Positions 18,864 through 27,842 of a stretch of 64,000 nucleotides of DNA are shown here, in pieces. Where the stretch lies: positions 186,001 to 250,000 of the forward strand of contig NZ_CP030126.1 in assembly GCF_003568845.1 (NCBI RefSeq), given 5' to 3'. Made by a program: the position numbers and the translations under genes. The notes below the pieces were generated by a model. The model was not told the origin of the DNA and searched no databases. It saw only the letters and a list, made by a program, of their open reading frames with translations. The DNA is from Indioceanicola profundi (GTDB lineage Bacteria; Pseudomonadota; Alphaproteobacteria; Azospirillales; Azospirillaceae). The stretch's first letter is position 1, and the number at the start of each line of letters is the position of its first letter.

Positions 18864-18890
18864 GCCTTGCACAAAATCATGCTGCAAGGC
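18864..18890. promoter_or_regulatory. Inverted repeat between ahpC and oxyR, candidate OxyR operator
   Basis: GCCTTGCA (18864-18871) and TGCAAGGC (18883-18890) are perfect inverted arms 11 bases apart, a LysR-type operator geometry (T-N11-A inside). The site is 49 bases upstream of ahpC and 86 upstream of oxyR, right for activating ahpC and autoregulating oxyR. A separate palindrome CCATGCATGG lies at 18849-18858. Confidence 0.5.
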
Positions 18891-18975
18891 AGCAATTCAA
18901 GAACGGTTCTAGAAATCGCGGGAGGGGATCGGATTTGCCAATCGTTTGTTCCGCTTGCGGTGATAGGGAAATCCG

Positions 18976-19893
18976 ATGACGGTTAATGCCACCCTGCGCC
19001 AGTTCCGCTATCTGGTGGCGCTTGCGGACACGCTGAACTTCTCCCGCGCAGCCGCCGCCTGCCATGTCAGCCAGCCCAGCCTGTCGGCCCAGATCCAGCA
19101 GTTGGAAACCGCCCTGGGCGCCAGTCTGGTGGAGCGGACCAAGCACCGCGTCCTCCTGACGCGGGCAGGGGAGGAGGCGGTGCGTCGTGCGCGCGATATC
19201 CTGGCGCGGGTGGAGGATCTGGGGCGCGCCATGCAGGCGGTCGGCTCGCCCCTGGCCGGCCCCCTGCGGCTGGGGGTGATTCCGACCTGCGGCCCCTATT
19301 TCCTGCCGCGCGTGCTGCCCAGCCTGCGGGAGGCCTATCCGGAGCTGAAGCTCTATCTGCGGGAGGATTTCACTGAGCGGCTGCTGGACCGGCTGCGGGG
19401 GGGCGAGCTGGATGCGGCGCTGCTGGCGCTCCCCTTGCCCGAATCGGGGCTGGATTGTGAACCGATCTTCCGCGAGCCCTTCCTGCTGGCGGTCCCGCCT
19501 GGCCACCGGCTGGCGGCCAAGCAGCAGATCCTGGAAAGCGAGCTGACCGGACAGCCCCTGTTGCTGCTGGAAGACGGCCACTGTTTCCGGGAGCAGGCGC
19601 TGGAGGTCTGCCGCCTGTCCGGGGCGCGGGAGGATCAGGGATTCGCCGCCACCTCGCTCGCCACGCTCGCGGAGATGGTGGCGGGTCGGTTGGGCCTGAC
19701 GCTGTTGCCCGCCCTTGCGGCCCCCGTGCTGGCGGCCAACGGACAGATCAAGGTCCGTCCCCTGGTCGATCCGGTCCCGTCCCGCACCATGGCCCTGGTC
19801 TGGCGGCGCGGCGCCCCGCACGAACCCGATCTGCGCCAGCTCGCCGGCCTGCTGCGGGATCATCTGCCCGACGGCGTGGCGGCGGCGCGCTAA
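18976..19893 (+). CDS. oxyR: LysR-type peroxide sensor OxyR
   Basis: 305-residue LysR regulator: N-terminal winged helix (LRQFRYLVALADTLNFSRAAAACHVSQPSLSAQIQQLE) and periplasmic-binding-like sensor domain. Cys203 and Cys212 in LEDGHCFREQALEVC have the same nine-residue spacing as Cys199/Cys208 of E. coli OxyR (GHCLRDQAMGFC), so the peroxide-induced disulfide switch should be conserved. ATG 18976 follows AGGGAAA. Divergence from ahpC-ahpD strongly supports the role as activator of that operon. Confidence 0.94.
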   Translation: MTVNATLRQFRYLVALADTLNFSRAAAACHVSQPSLSAQIQQLETALGASLVERTKHRVLLTRAGEEAVRRARDILARVEDLGRAMQAVGSPLAGPLRLGVIPTCGPYFLPRVLPSLREAYPELKLYLREDFTERLLDRLRGGELDAALLALPLPESGLDCEPIFREPFLLAVPPGHRLAAKQQILESELTGQPLLLLEDGHCFREQALEVCRLSGAREDQGFAATSLATLAEMVAGRLGLTLLPALAAPVLAANGQIKVRPLVDPVPSRTMALVWRRGAPHEPDLRQLAGLLRDHLPDGVAAAR

Positions 19894-19900
19894 GGCGGCA

Positions 19901-19908
19901 TTAACCAT
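19901..19908 (+). promoter_or_regulatory. TTAACCAT motif (CtrA half-site-like) before an acyltransferase gene
   Basis: Exact TTAACCAT, the half-site variant reported for CtrA-regulated promoters in Caulobacter, 42 bases before the GTG start at 19950. One exact 8-mer can occur by chance; the same octamer lies before the membrane-protein gene at 54943. Confidence 0.3.
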
Positions 19909-19949
19909 GAAGGGCGTTATCTGCCGGCCTTCCCACTCCAGGACCCGCC

Positions 19950-21101
19950 GTGCAGCAGCCCGAAGACCTGCCCGCCCTCACCGCGCTCCGGGGCTTCGCG
20001 GCCCTGGCGGTGGCGGTCCATCATTTCTACGCCGCCCTACAGCTTGACCCGCCGACTGCGTTGATCCCGAACGGCTGGCTCTGGGTCGATCTGTTCTTCG
20101 CGCTGAGCGGTTTCGTGATGATGCATGTCTATGGCGCGGCCTTCGCGGGCGGCGCAACGGCGGCGGGATACGGCGCGTTTCTGAAGGCTAGGCTGGCCCG
20201 CATCTATCCCCTGCACCTCTTCACCATCGGCCTTGTCCTGCTGCTGGAAGGCGTGATGCTGGCGCTACGCCTGGCGGCCGGCGATGCGCCGGTGCCCTGG
20301 TTCGTGGAGAAGGGCTATCTGAACGAAGCCAGCGATGGCGTGAGCCTGCTTGGCAATCTGCTGCTGGTGCAGGCCTGGGGCATCTTTCCCGACCTGACCT
20401 GGAACCAGGTCGCCTGGTCGATCAGCGCGGAGTTCCTGGCCTATCTTCTCTTCCCGCCGCTGTGCCTGGCGCTGGGCTTGCTGGGCCGGGCGGGACGGAT
20501 CGGGACGGGCCTGATCCTGGCCGTGGCCGCCTGTTTGTTCATGGGATGGGCTGATGGACGGCTGGACCTGACCTGGCAGGCGGGGGCCGTGCGCTGCCTG
20601 CTCGACTTCGGGGGCGGGGCGGGGCTGTACAGCGTGCTGGCGCTGGCCCGTGGCCGGCTGCGCTGGCTGGGCTCGGAGGCGGCCTGCGTGGCGATCACCG
20701 CCGCTGTCCTATGGCTGCTGCACAGTGATGCGCCGGTCTGGGCCGTGCTGGCCGGGTTCTTCGCCCTGGTGCCCGCCGCCGCCGCGAACAGGGGCCGGTT
20801 CGCCGCCCTGCTTGCCACGCCGGGACCGCAGGCGCTGGGGCGCTGGTCATATTCGGTCTATCTGCTGCACATTCTGGTGATGCTGGCGGTCCTGTCGGCG
20901 TTGCAGGTCGCCGCGGGCGTCCATAGCTGGGATGAGTTGGGGCGGCTGCCCTGGGGGCACGCCGTCCCGCTGCTGATCCTGTCCGTGACCCTGCCGTTGG
21001 CGGCGCTCACCTACCGGATGGTGGAGGTGCCGGGGCGGCGGCTGATCCGGGGGCTGGCGCTTCCGCGACTCCGCCGGGCGAACGGCGTGGCCGCGGAATA
21101 G
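19950..21101 (+). CDS. Acyltransferase family 3 membrane protein
   Basis: 383 residues, about ten helices. ALTALRGFAALAVAVHHFYAAL (R-x9-H), DLFFALSGFVMM and LKARLARIYPLHLFTI are the family boxes, and YSVYLLH closes the last helices. It should acylate an envelope glycan or lipid. GTG 19950 is the only start that keeps the conserved N-terminus; no clear Shine-Dalgarno is visible. It is longer and distinct from the family member at 7124. Convergent with tamB (seven bases between). Confidence 0.88.
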   Translation: MQQPEDLPALTALRGFAALAVAVHHFYAALQLDPPTALIPNGWLWVDLFFALSGFVMMHVYGAAFAGGATAAGYGAFLKARLARIYPLHLFTIGLVLLLEGVMLALRLAAGDAPVPWFVEKGYLNEASDGVSLLGNLLLVQAWGIFPDLTWNQVAWSISAEFLAYLLFPPLCLALGLLGRAGRIGTGLILAVAACLFMGWADGRLDLTWQAGAVRCLLDFGGGAGLYSVLALARGRLRWLGSEAACVAITAAVLWLLHSDAPVWAVLAGFFALVPAAAANRGRFAALLATPGPQALGRWSYSVYLLHILVMLAVLSALQVAAGVHSWDELGRLPWGHAVPLLILSVTLPLAALTYRMVEVPGRRLIRGLALPRLRRANGVAAE

Positions 21102-21108
21102 GCCCGCG

Positions 21109-24100
21109 CTAATAGTCCCACTCGAACTGGACGCCGACCTGGCTCGTACGGCCGACCTCGCCGCGAAGCTGGATGTTCTGGTTGATGTCGTATTCCACCG
21201 TAGCTTCGCTCTGGCCGGTGCTCAGATCCTGCTCGACGCCGAGATAGATCTTGTCGCCGATATACCGGCCCGCCGCCACCGTCCCCAGCCCCTCGCCGGT
21301 CTCGCTTCCCCGGAACTCCAGCCGGTCCACGCCGAGGCCGCGCCTGACCGTGTCCAGCACGCCGGGGCCGCTGCCCAGCACGCCCGTCAACTGTGCCGCC
21401 CCCTGCGCCAGCTGCAAGGCCTCTAGGGCGGAGAGCTGGCCGATGCCGCGGTTGAACAGCAGCTGCGACAACACCTCGTCCTCCGGCACCGGCGGGTCCG
21501 AGGTCAGCGTGACCTGCGGCTTCTCCGGCGTGCCGGTCACGGCGATGATGGCCGTCAGGTCGTCGCGGGTGGTCTGCGCCTCGATATCCAACTGCGGCAC
21601 CAGGGCGCTGCCGCCGGGGAAGGTGATGACGCCGCGGGTCAGGTTCAGGGTCTGCCCCAGGATGGACAGTTCACCTTTCACCAGGGTCACGGCGCCGACG
21701 ACCTCCGGAGCGGAGGCGGTGCCGGTGATGTCCAGATCCGCCTTGAACTCGGCATCGAGGCCGCGCCCCTGGACATAGATCTCGTTCGGCGCGTCGACGT
21801 CGATCTTCAGGAAGATATCCAGCGTCTCCTCCCCGCCGGAGAGGGAGACGGTCTGCGGAGCCGCCCCGTCTTCCGCCGGCCCGGTCTGCGACGGCGCGCC
21901 GTCAGCCTGACGGGTTGGACGCCTGCCGGGGATCGGCGGAGGCGCGGCGGTCGCCTGGGGATCGTTCACCTCCACCACATCCAGGTCCACCACATCTGGC
22001 GGCAGGGTATCGGGCAGGGTCACATAGGCTTGGCGGATACCGATGTTCCCGGCCAGCAGCGCCTCGTCGAAGCTGCCGGTCAGAGACAGCTTGGCATCCG
22101 CGTCGGCGGTGATCCGATCGGTCTGGGCCACACGGGCACGATCCGCCGTCACCGTCACGTCGATCTGCCGGTCGCCGAAGGCCGGGTCGAAGCGGATGGC
22201 GCCGTCCGCGGTCAGGGTGCCGCCGTTCGGCGTACGGCCCTGGAAGGTGCGGATGGTCAGCCCGTCGGGATCGCCGTCCAGCAGCGCGGTGATGTCCTGG
22301 ATGGTGGTGCCGTATTCCTGGTTTTCGTAGCGGCCGTTCTCCACCCGCACTGTCCCGGCCAGCCGCGTGTCGGCCATGGTGCCTTCCAGGTTGAGGTCGA
22401 CCCGCATCAGGCCGGCGACCCGGTCGCCCGTAGCGGCCAGCACGTCGTTCAGAAGCGAGAGGTCCAGCTGCCCGTCCAGCTCCGCCCGGACCGGCCGGTC
22501 CTGCGGAATCTCGAACGCCAGGGGACCGCCGGCCAGGATCAGCGGCAGGCCGCCCCGCCCTGTGAGATCGACATTCTCTCCGCCCTGGGTGGTCAGGGTG
22601 ACGTCCAGCCGTCCGCCGCGCCATTCCCCCTTCACATCCGCGTCCAGGGACGCGGTCTGTATCCGGTCGGGGGCAGTACGGAAATCCTGGATGGACAGGC
22701 CGAACCCGCCCACCGGCTCGGCCACGGTGCCGGACAGGCTGGCCTGCCCGTTCAGCTCGCCGCCCAGCTCAAGCGTCGGATCGACTAGCCGCGCCAGGGC
22801 CAGCGGCACCTGCCGTATGCGGAGGTCGGCCGCCAGCTTCTGACCGGTCAGATCGGCATCGACGGCGATGCTGGCCTGACCACTGGTGATTTCCAGCTCC
22901 TGGACCGCAAAGCCCTCGCCGGCGACGGTCAGCTCCGCCGGGCGGGCGATGCGGAAATTCTCGCCGTCATAGCTGCCGGTCAGGCTGGCGAGCCGAAGGC
23001 GGGTCCGCTGTTCCTCCAGCATCACCGTGCCCGCGGTATTCAGCTCCATCGGTCCGCCGGCCTGACCGATCAGGTCCAGGGCGACCTGCATCTCCTGCAG
23101 GGGCCCGTCCGCGGTGGCGGCGACCCGGTCAATGCGCGCTCCCGCGGCCTCGATGCCCTGGCCGTTCAGCTCCGCCTCGACCGCGGCCCCGTCCGGCTGG
23201 GCTGCATAGCTGCCGTTCAGGGTCAGGCGCTGTGCACGCTGCACCCCGTCGGGAAGGAGGCGGGCCAGATCGGTCAATTCCGCCGTCACCTGTGCCCGCT
23301 GGCGGCCATCGGGCGCGGTCAGCGAAATCTCCGCATTGCCGCTGCCGGTCAGCCGCTCCCCGGCAAGCGCGCCCAGCGTCGCCAGTTCCGGCAGGTCCGC
23401 ATTGAGGTCGCCCGTTGCAGTGCCGGCCGCAAGATCGGCCGTCAACTCGCCGCGGACGGCATTCGCGCCGGCCTGTAACGCCAGCTCCGGCAGGCGCAGG
23501 GTCTGTTCCTGCATGTCGAAGCGGGTGGTCAGCTCCAGTGGCTGTTCATTCACGGTGCTCGTCAGGGCCAGCCGGCCCCGGGGGGCGGCCGGCAGGCCTT
23601 CCGCCGCCACTTCCGCCACCGCCTCCGGATAGCGGTTGCCCTGGAGAAGCAGGTCGCGGGCGCGAAGCGTGCCGTTGACGCTGAACCCGTCCAATGGGCC
23701 CTCCGCCCGCGCCTGCAAGGTGACTGCGCCCAGCATCGGGCTGCCCAGCGCCTGCCCGAGGGCGGTCAGGTCGGGCACTTCGGCCGCCAGCTCCGCCGTC
23801 AGCCGCTGGTCGGGCGACAGGGTCGCCTGGCCGGTGATGGTCGCCCGCTCCCCCGCGATGCGGAAACTCGGCACGCGGACCGCTTCGCCCACAGCCGCCG
23901 TGGCGGCCAGCTCCGTCTCCGGCGACAGCAGCGCGTCGGCGGCGGGGATGCCGGTGGACAGGTCGCGGGCACGGCCGTTCAATTCGGCATTCAGCACGCC
24001 GTCGTCGCCGCGGGCGACGTCCAGGTCCAGCCCCAGCGCGCCGGACAGGTCCTGTCCCGCGATGGGGGAAAAAGCGGCGAGGTTACCCGCTTCCAGATTC

Positions 24101-25557
24101 AGCCGGGCCTGCAGGGTCTCGCCCCAGCCGGCGGCGCGGCCCTGGCCGTTCATGTCCAGCACGGAGGAGTCCAGGGCCAGGCGGGAGATTTCCACCACGC
24201 CCCCCTCCGTCGCGACCTCGCCCACAATATCCAACTGGGCGCGAGGACCCAGCAGCTGCGTCAGGGCGGGATCGGGGGCGGTGGGGCCCTCCACCACGGC
24301 GCTGGCGTTCAGGCCGAAGCGGCCATAGCCGTCTTCCGGCGTTCCCAGCGCGGGATCGGTCACGGCGGTCAGGGTCAGGCGGTCGGCGGCCCAACCGGTG
24401 AAGGACGGTTCGATGACGCTCGCCGTCGCCGTTACCGCCGGCGCATCGACCGGACCCACGGCCTTGCCGGAAACCTGCACGGTCTGGAACGCGGCCTCGG
24501 GCGGAAGCAGCCTGCGGATCGGACCATCCCCGGTAACTGCGCCGTAATAGCCGAAATTCAGAGTCTGCTCGTCCAGCCGGTAGACGCCCTGGCCGGCGAT
24601 GCTGCCGGCCGCCGCACGCAGGGAAATGCCGTCCAGGCTCAGCCGCTCTCCGGGGATGACGAAGCCGCCGGCGCCCAGATTCAGGTCCGGCCCCACCAGC
24701 TCCGCATATTCCGCCGGAAGCAGGGCCGCGATGTCGGCGGTCAGGTCCAGGCCGAAGGCAAAGACGTTGCCAGCCGGACGAATGCGCGCCTCCGCCGCGG
24801 CGCTGGCCACGTCGCCGGCCCGGGCGGACAGGTTTCCTGTCCAGTCGGTGAGGGGGCCGTCGCCGGTCAGGGTGATCTCCACCGGCGGCCGGCCCGGAAT
24901 GTCCAACAGCCCCGCGATGACCCCGCCTTCCGGCTCCTGCGCCTTCAGATCGACGGTCAGGCGCTGGTCCGGCACATAGGTCGCGTCAAGCACCATGCTG
25001 CCGGGTTGGTCGTCGATGCGGTTCACCACCAGTTCGGCGCTGCCGCCCAGCTCGCCCCGCGGCAGCCGGGCGCTGCCCTCCGCCGTCAGCACGGCCGTCT
25101 GGCCGTTCAGCAGGGCTTCCCCCAGCTCGACCCGGTCCAGATCCAGCCGATCCACCACGACGTCGACGGGCAGCTCGAAGGGGCCGGTCTCTTCCTGCGG
25201 CTCATCCTGGGTTTCCGGCAGACGCTCCAGCGCTACGCGGCCGGCCCCGGCCAGTTCGACGCGGAAGGTGCGGGAGAGCAGCGAAGTCGGCGCCCAGTCC
25301 AGGCGCAGACCCTCCACGGTCAGCCAGATGCCCTTTTCGTCGGCCATGGTCAGGCGCCCCAGCCGCAGATCGTAGACATTGCCCTCGGCGCCGTCGATCT
25401 CCAGGCCCGGCACGAAGCTCTGGGCCTGGGACAGCGCGAAATCGCGGCCGGACCCGGTGGCAAGCCACGCCAGCGCGCCGCCGACGATCAGGATCAGCAG
25501 GCCCAGCAGGCCGGCCAGGATGAGCAGAGGCCACTTCAGGGCGGGATTCATCGTCAT
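21109..25557 (-). CDS. tamB: Translocation and assembly module inner-membrane protein TamB
   Basis: 1482 residues, AsmA-like superfamily. One N-terminal membrane anchor (residues about 8-33) is followed by a very long periplasmic beta-taco body of repeated strand pairs and the C-terminal TamB (DUF490) domain from about residue 1130 to the end (VTLVKGELSILGQTLNLTRGVITFPGG, LTSDPPVPEDEVLSQLLFNRG, terminal VGVQFEWDY). With TamA it forms an envelope-spanning complex for autotransporter-type outer-membrane insertion and/or phospholipid transport to the outer membrane. Ten bases separate it from tamA, so they are co-transcribed. ATG 25551, six codons' worth of sequence from CGGAG, is an equally good start. 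Confidence 0.93.
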   Translation of the reverse strand: MTMNPALKWPLLILAGLLGLLILIVGGALAWLATGSGRDFALSQAQSFVPGLEIDGAEGNVYDLRLGRLTMADEKGIWLTVEGLRLDWAPTSLLSRTFRVELAGAGRVALERLPETQDEPQEETGPFELPVDVVVDRLDLDRVELGEALLNGQTAVLTAEGSARLPRGELGGSAELVVNRIDDQPGSMVLDATYVPDQRLTVDLKAQEPEGGVIAGLLDIPGRPPVEITLTGDGPLTDWTGNLSARAGDVASAAAEARIRPAGNVFAFGLDLTADIAALLPAEYAELVGPDLNLGAGGFVIPGERLSLDGISLRAAAGSIAGQGVYRLDEQTLNFGYYGAVTGDGPIRRLLPPEAAFQTVQVSGKAVGPVDAPAVTATASVIEPSFTGWAADRLTLTAVTDPALGTPEDGYGRFGLNASAVVEGPTAPDPALTQLLGPRAQLDIVGEVATEGGVVEISRLALDSSVLDMNGQGRAAGWGETLQARLNLEAGNLAAFSPIAGQDLSGALGLDLDVARGDDGVLNAELNGRARDLSTGIPAADALLSPETELAATAAVGEAVRVPSFRIAGERATITGQATLSPDQRLTAELAAEVPDLTALGQALGSPMLGAVTLQARAEGPLDGFSVNGTLRARDLLLQGNRYPEAVAEVAAEGLPAAPRGRLALTSTVNEQPLELTTRFDMQEQTLRLPELALQAGANAVRGELTADLAAGTATGDLNADLPELATLGALAGERLTGSGNAEISLTAPDGRQRAQVTAELTDLARLLPDGVQRAQRLTLNGSYAAQPDGAAVEAELNGQGIEAAGARIDRVAATADGPLQEMQVALDLIGQAGGPMELNTAGTVMLEEQRTRLRLASLTGSYDGENFRIARPAELTVAGEGFAVQELEITSGQASIAVDADLTGQKLAADLRIRQVPLALARLVDPTLELGGELNGQASLSGTVAEPVGGFGLSIQDFRTAPDRIQTASLDADVKGEWRGGRLDVTLTTQGGENVDLTGRGGLPLILAGGPLAFEIPQDRPVRAELDGQLDLSLLNDVLAATGDRVAGLMRVDLNLEGTMADTRLAGTVRVENGRYENQEYGTTIQDITALLDGDPDGLTIRTFQGRTPNGGTLTADGAIRFDPAFGDRQIDVTVTADRARVAQTDRITADADAKLSLTGSFDEALLAGNIGIRQAYVTLPDTLPPDVVDLDVVEVNDPQATAAPPPIPGRRPTRQADGAPSQTGPAEDGAAPQTVSLSGGEETLDIFLKIDVDAPNEIYVQGRGLDAEFKADLDITGTASAPEVVGAVTLVKGELSILGQTLNLTRGVITFPGGSALVPQLDIEAQTTRDDLTAIIAVTGTPEKPQVTLTSDPPVPEDEVLSQLLFNRGIGQLSALEALQLAQGAAQLTGVLGSGPGVLDTVRRGLGVDRLEFRGSETGEGLGTVAAGRYIGDKIYLGVEQDLSTGQSEATVEYDINQNIQLRGEVGRTSQVGVQFEWDY

Positions 25558-25566
25558 CTCCGGCCC

Positions 25567-27390
25567 TCAGAACGCTTGGCCCAGCGATATGTAAAGCTGC
25601 CAGTCGCTGTCGCGCTGACGCTTGTTCAGGGGGAAGGCGACGTCCAGCCGCAACGGCCCGATCCCGGTATAATAGCGCACGCCCAACCCGGCGCCCCAGC
25701 GCAGCTCCTCGTCGAAATCCGGATATTCGGAAATGAAGACATTGCCGCCGTCGATGAAGGGAACCAGCCCGATGCTCTCGGTCACCTTGAAGCGGACCTC
25801 CGCGCCGACCTCGATCAGGGAGCGTCCGCCCAGCGGCTCACCGTCGATGCCGATCGGCCCGACCTCCTGGTAGCCATAGCCGCGGACGGAACCGCCGCCG
25901 CCGGCGTAGAAGCGCTTGTCGGCAGGGATGTCCAGCAGGCCGCCGACGCCGACGATGCTGCCCAGCACGGCCCGGCCCGCCGCGACCATCGAGCCGTCGC
26001 CGCTGAAATCCCAATAGGCGCTGCCGCCGATGCGGCTGATGGTGAAACTCTCGCTGTCGCCGAAGGCGGCAAGGAAGGGAGTCACGGCGGCATTGGCGCG
26101 CCAACCGGTGGTCGGATTCAGCACATCGTTGGAGCGGTCCACCGTCAGGGTCGCCGGTATGCCGACCAGGGTATTGGTGGTGGTCTGCTCCCCCTCCTCG
26201 ACGCGGGACTGTTCGAAGAACACGCCCAATGAGCCAGTCACGTCTTCCCACAGCAGCCGTTCGATGGCGCCGCTCAGCACGATGGCGTCGCGGCGGAAGG
26301 CGTCGGGCTGTTCCGACAGGGCCTGTGCCGACAGGGTCAGGGTCTGGCCGCGGATGTAGAAATCCGGTTCCTCGTAGGTGGCGCCGACCCGATAGTCGAA
26401 TTCGCCCACATCGCCGAAACTGTCGCGGCCGACGCCGGCGATCTCCGCGCTGACGCGCAACCTCTCCGCCCCGCCGAACAGGTTCCGGTGACCCCAATAG
26501 GCGTTGCCGCCGAACCCTTCCTCAGTCGCGAAGTTGACGCCGAAGCCGATGAAGCGCAACTCCCGTTCCGTGAGGTCCACCGTGACGGGAGCGGTGCCGT
26601 CCGGCGTGGGCTGGTCGGCGACCCGCACCCGGATGCCGGAGAAGACGCCCAGATCGCTGAGATCCTCGCGGGCCTGGGCAATGTCTTCAGGATCGAATAT
26701 CTGCCCGGTCTCCAGCGCCAGCCTGCGCCGGACGGTCCTCTCCTCCACCCGGTCCAGGCCCTGGACCGCGATCTCCCCGATGGTGACCAGGGGACCCGGA
26801 GCGACATAATAGGTGACCGTCATGCTGCGGTCCGAATGGTCGATCACCAGCCGCCGGTCGATGACGCGGTTATAGGCATGGCCGCGCTGGGCCAGCATCG
26901 GTCCTATGGCATCCTGTGCGGCGACGACGGCGGGCCCCGTAGCCACGTCGTCGGGATTCAGCCCCAGATCCCGCCCGGTGATGGGCGCGCCGGGCAGGGG
27001 AAGATCGCCAACCGGCTCCACCGTCACGGACTTGATCCGGTAACGCGGGCCCGGGATCACCTCCACGGTCACCTGCGCCGGGTTGGCTTGGGTGTCCACC
27101 TGGATGTTCAGGGTGGAATCGAAGTAGCCGGCGCTGCGAAGCGCGGCCGTCAGCCGTTCCTGATCGGCATCCGCCCTGCGGCGCAGCCCGATGGGGGAGG
27201 GCGGCGGGTCGTCGCGCAGGGTGAACAGGCGGGACACCTGCCGCAATGTTTCGCGCAGATCGCCCCCGGCCTCCCCGGTCAACCGCACCTCATAGGGCGT
27301 GTCCTGGGCCAGAGCCGGCGCCGATATGGCTGTGGCCGACAGCAGGACGGCCAGGAAAAGGGCGGAGCGGGTCGGGAAGTCACGCGTCAT
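25567..27390 (-). CDS. tamA: BamA/TamA-family outer membrane protein TamA
   Basis: 607 residues. A signal peptide ends at SAPALAQ (about residue 29); POTRA domains span about residues 30-270, and a 16-strand Omp85 barrel follows. The barrel has the lid-lock VRGY motif (GSVRGYGYQEVGP) and ends in phenylalanine (LGQAF), as outer-membrane proteins do. It is the partner of TamB, which follows directly. BamA itself normally has five POTRAs and genes such as lpxD next to it; here the TamB partner fixes the assignment. Confidence 0.93.
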   Translation of the reverse strand: MTRDFPTRSALFLAVLLSATAISAPALAQDTPYEVRLTGEAGGDLRETLRQVSRLFTLRDDPPPSPIGLRRRADADQERLTAALRSAGYFDSTLNIQVDTQANPAQVTVEVIPGPRYRIKSVTVEPVGDLPLPGAPITGRDLGLNPDDVATGPAVVAAQDAIGPMLAQRGHAYNRVIDRRLVIDHSDRSMTVTYYVAPGPLVTIGEIAVQGLDRVEERTVRRRLALETGQIFDPEDIAQAREDLSDLGVFSGIRVRVADQPTPDGTAPVTVDLTERELRFIGFGVNFATEEGFGGNAYWGHRNLFGGAERLRVSAEIAGVGRDSFGDVGEFDYRVGATYEEPDFYIRGQTLTLSAQALSEQPDAFRRDAIVLSGAIERLLWEDVTGSLGVFFEQSRVEEGEQTTTNTLVGIPATLTVDRSNDVLNPTTGWRANAAVTPFLAAFGDSESFTISRIGGSAYWDFSGDGSMVAAGRAVLGSIVGVGGLLDIPADKRFYAGGGGSVRGYGYQEVGPIGIDGEPLGGRSLIEVGAEVRFKVTESIGLVPFIDGGNVFISEYPDFDEELRWGAGLGVRYYTGIGPLRLDVAFPLNKRQRDSDWQLYISLGQAF

Positions 27391-27722
27391 GGTTCATCGT
27401 AAACGGCATTCGACATAAAAAGTGACCCGTAAAAATGCATCTGCATCCTTCCGGCGGCCGGGCCGGTGCTTGGACAAGCAGATGAGGCTAGTTCGCTGCC
27501 GACAGATTTCATCCCTGCGGGCGGGGTACCCAGCAGGGGCCGGCAGCCCTGGACAGGGCCTTGCCGGCCGGGAAATCTGCCGGGGCAAATATGGCGAGGG
27601 AACGGCAGTCGCCGCCGGGCGGTGCCCTGGTCCGGCCAGCCATGCGCGAAGCGCCACCGGCTTCGGCGCAGGCCCCCCTTTCCCAGACTGTTCATGGTCG
27701 CTATATTGCGACGCAAGAAACC

Positions 27723-27777
27723 ACCCGGCTCCTCCCGCCTACGCCTTTCGGCCATGCAGGAGGGGCCGGGTCTTTTT
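27723..27777 (+). terminator. Intrinsic terminator inside the typA 5' region (possible attenuator)
   Basis: ACCCGGCTCCTCC (27723-27735) pairs with GGAGGGGCCGGGT (27759-27771): 13 pairs with a single G-T wobble, followed at once by CTTTTT. It points toward typA, 66 bases before its start, and lies just downstream of a possible -10 box TATATT at 27702. Either it ends a short upstream transcript or it is a regulated attenuator. Confidence 0.65.
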
Positions 27778-27796
27778 CATGGCCGTCCGGTCCCGC

Positions 27797-27828
27797 GTCT
27801 GAGCGGCAGGCCCGACCGCCCTTCAGAC
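27797..27828 (+). promoter_or_regulatory. Hairpin just upstream of the typA start
   Basis: GTCTGA (27797-27802) pairs with TCAGAC (27823-27828), with GCGG/CCGC pairs possible inside. It lies 14 bases before the start codon and could affect ribosome access. No clear Shine-Dalgarno is visible at typA, which makes the leader structure more notable. Confidence 0.4.
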
Positions 27829-27842
27829 TCGAGATGCACTTC

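Larger units (their letters stand above)
27391..27842. other. Long divergent gap between tamA and typA
   Basis: 452 bases with no convincing gene. The tamA side holds an A/T-rich stretch (27411-27440) suited to a minus-strand promoter. The typA side holds TATATT at 27702-27707 (possible -10), an intrinsic terminator at 27723-27777 and a start-proximal hairpin at 27797-27828. The open frame that runs through it from 27561 into typA shows no family match and is interrupted by the terminator structure, so I do not call it coding. Confidence 0.5.

Noticed and set aside
27561-27842. 94-codon N-terminal extension of TypA
   Set aside because: It would cross the intrinsic terminator at 27723-27777 and lacks similarity to TypA, whose normal N-terminus begins at 27843.
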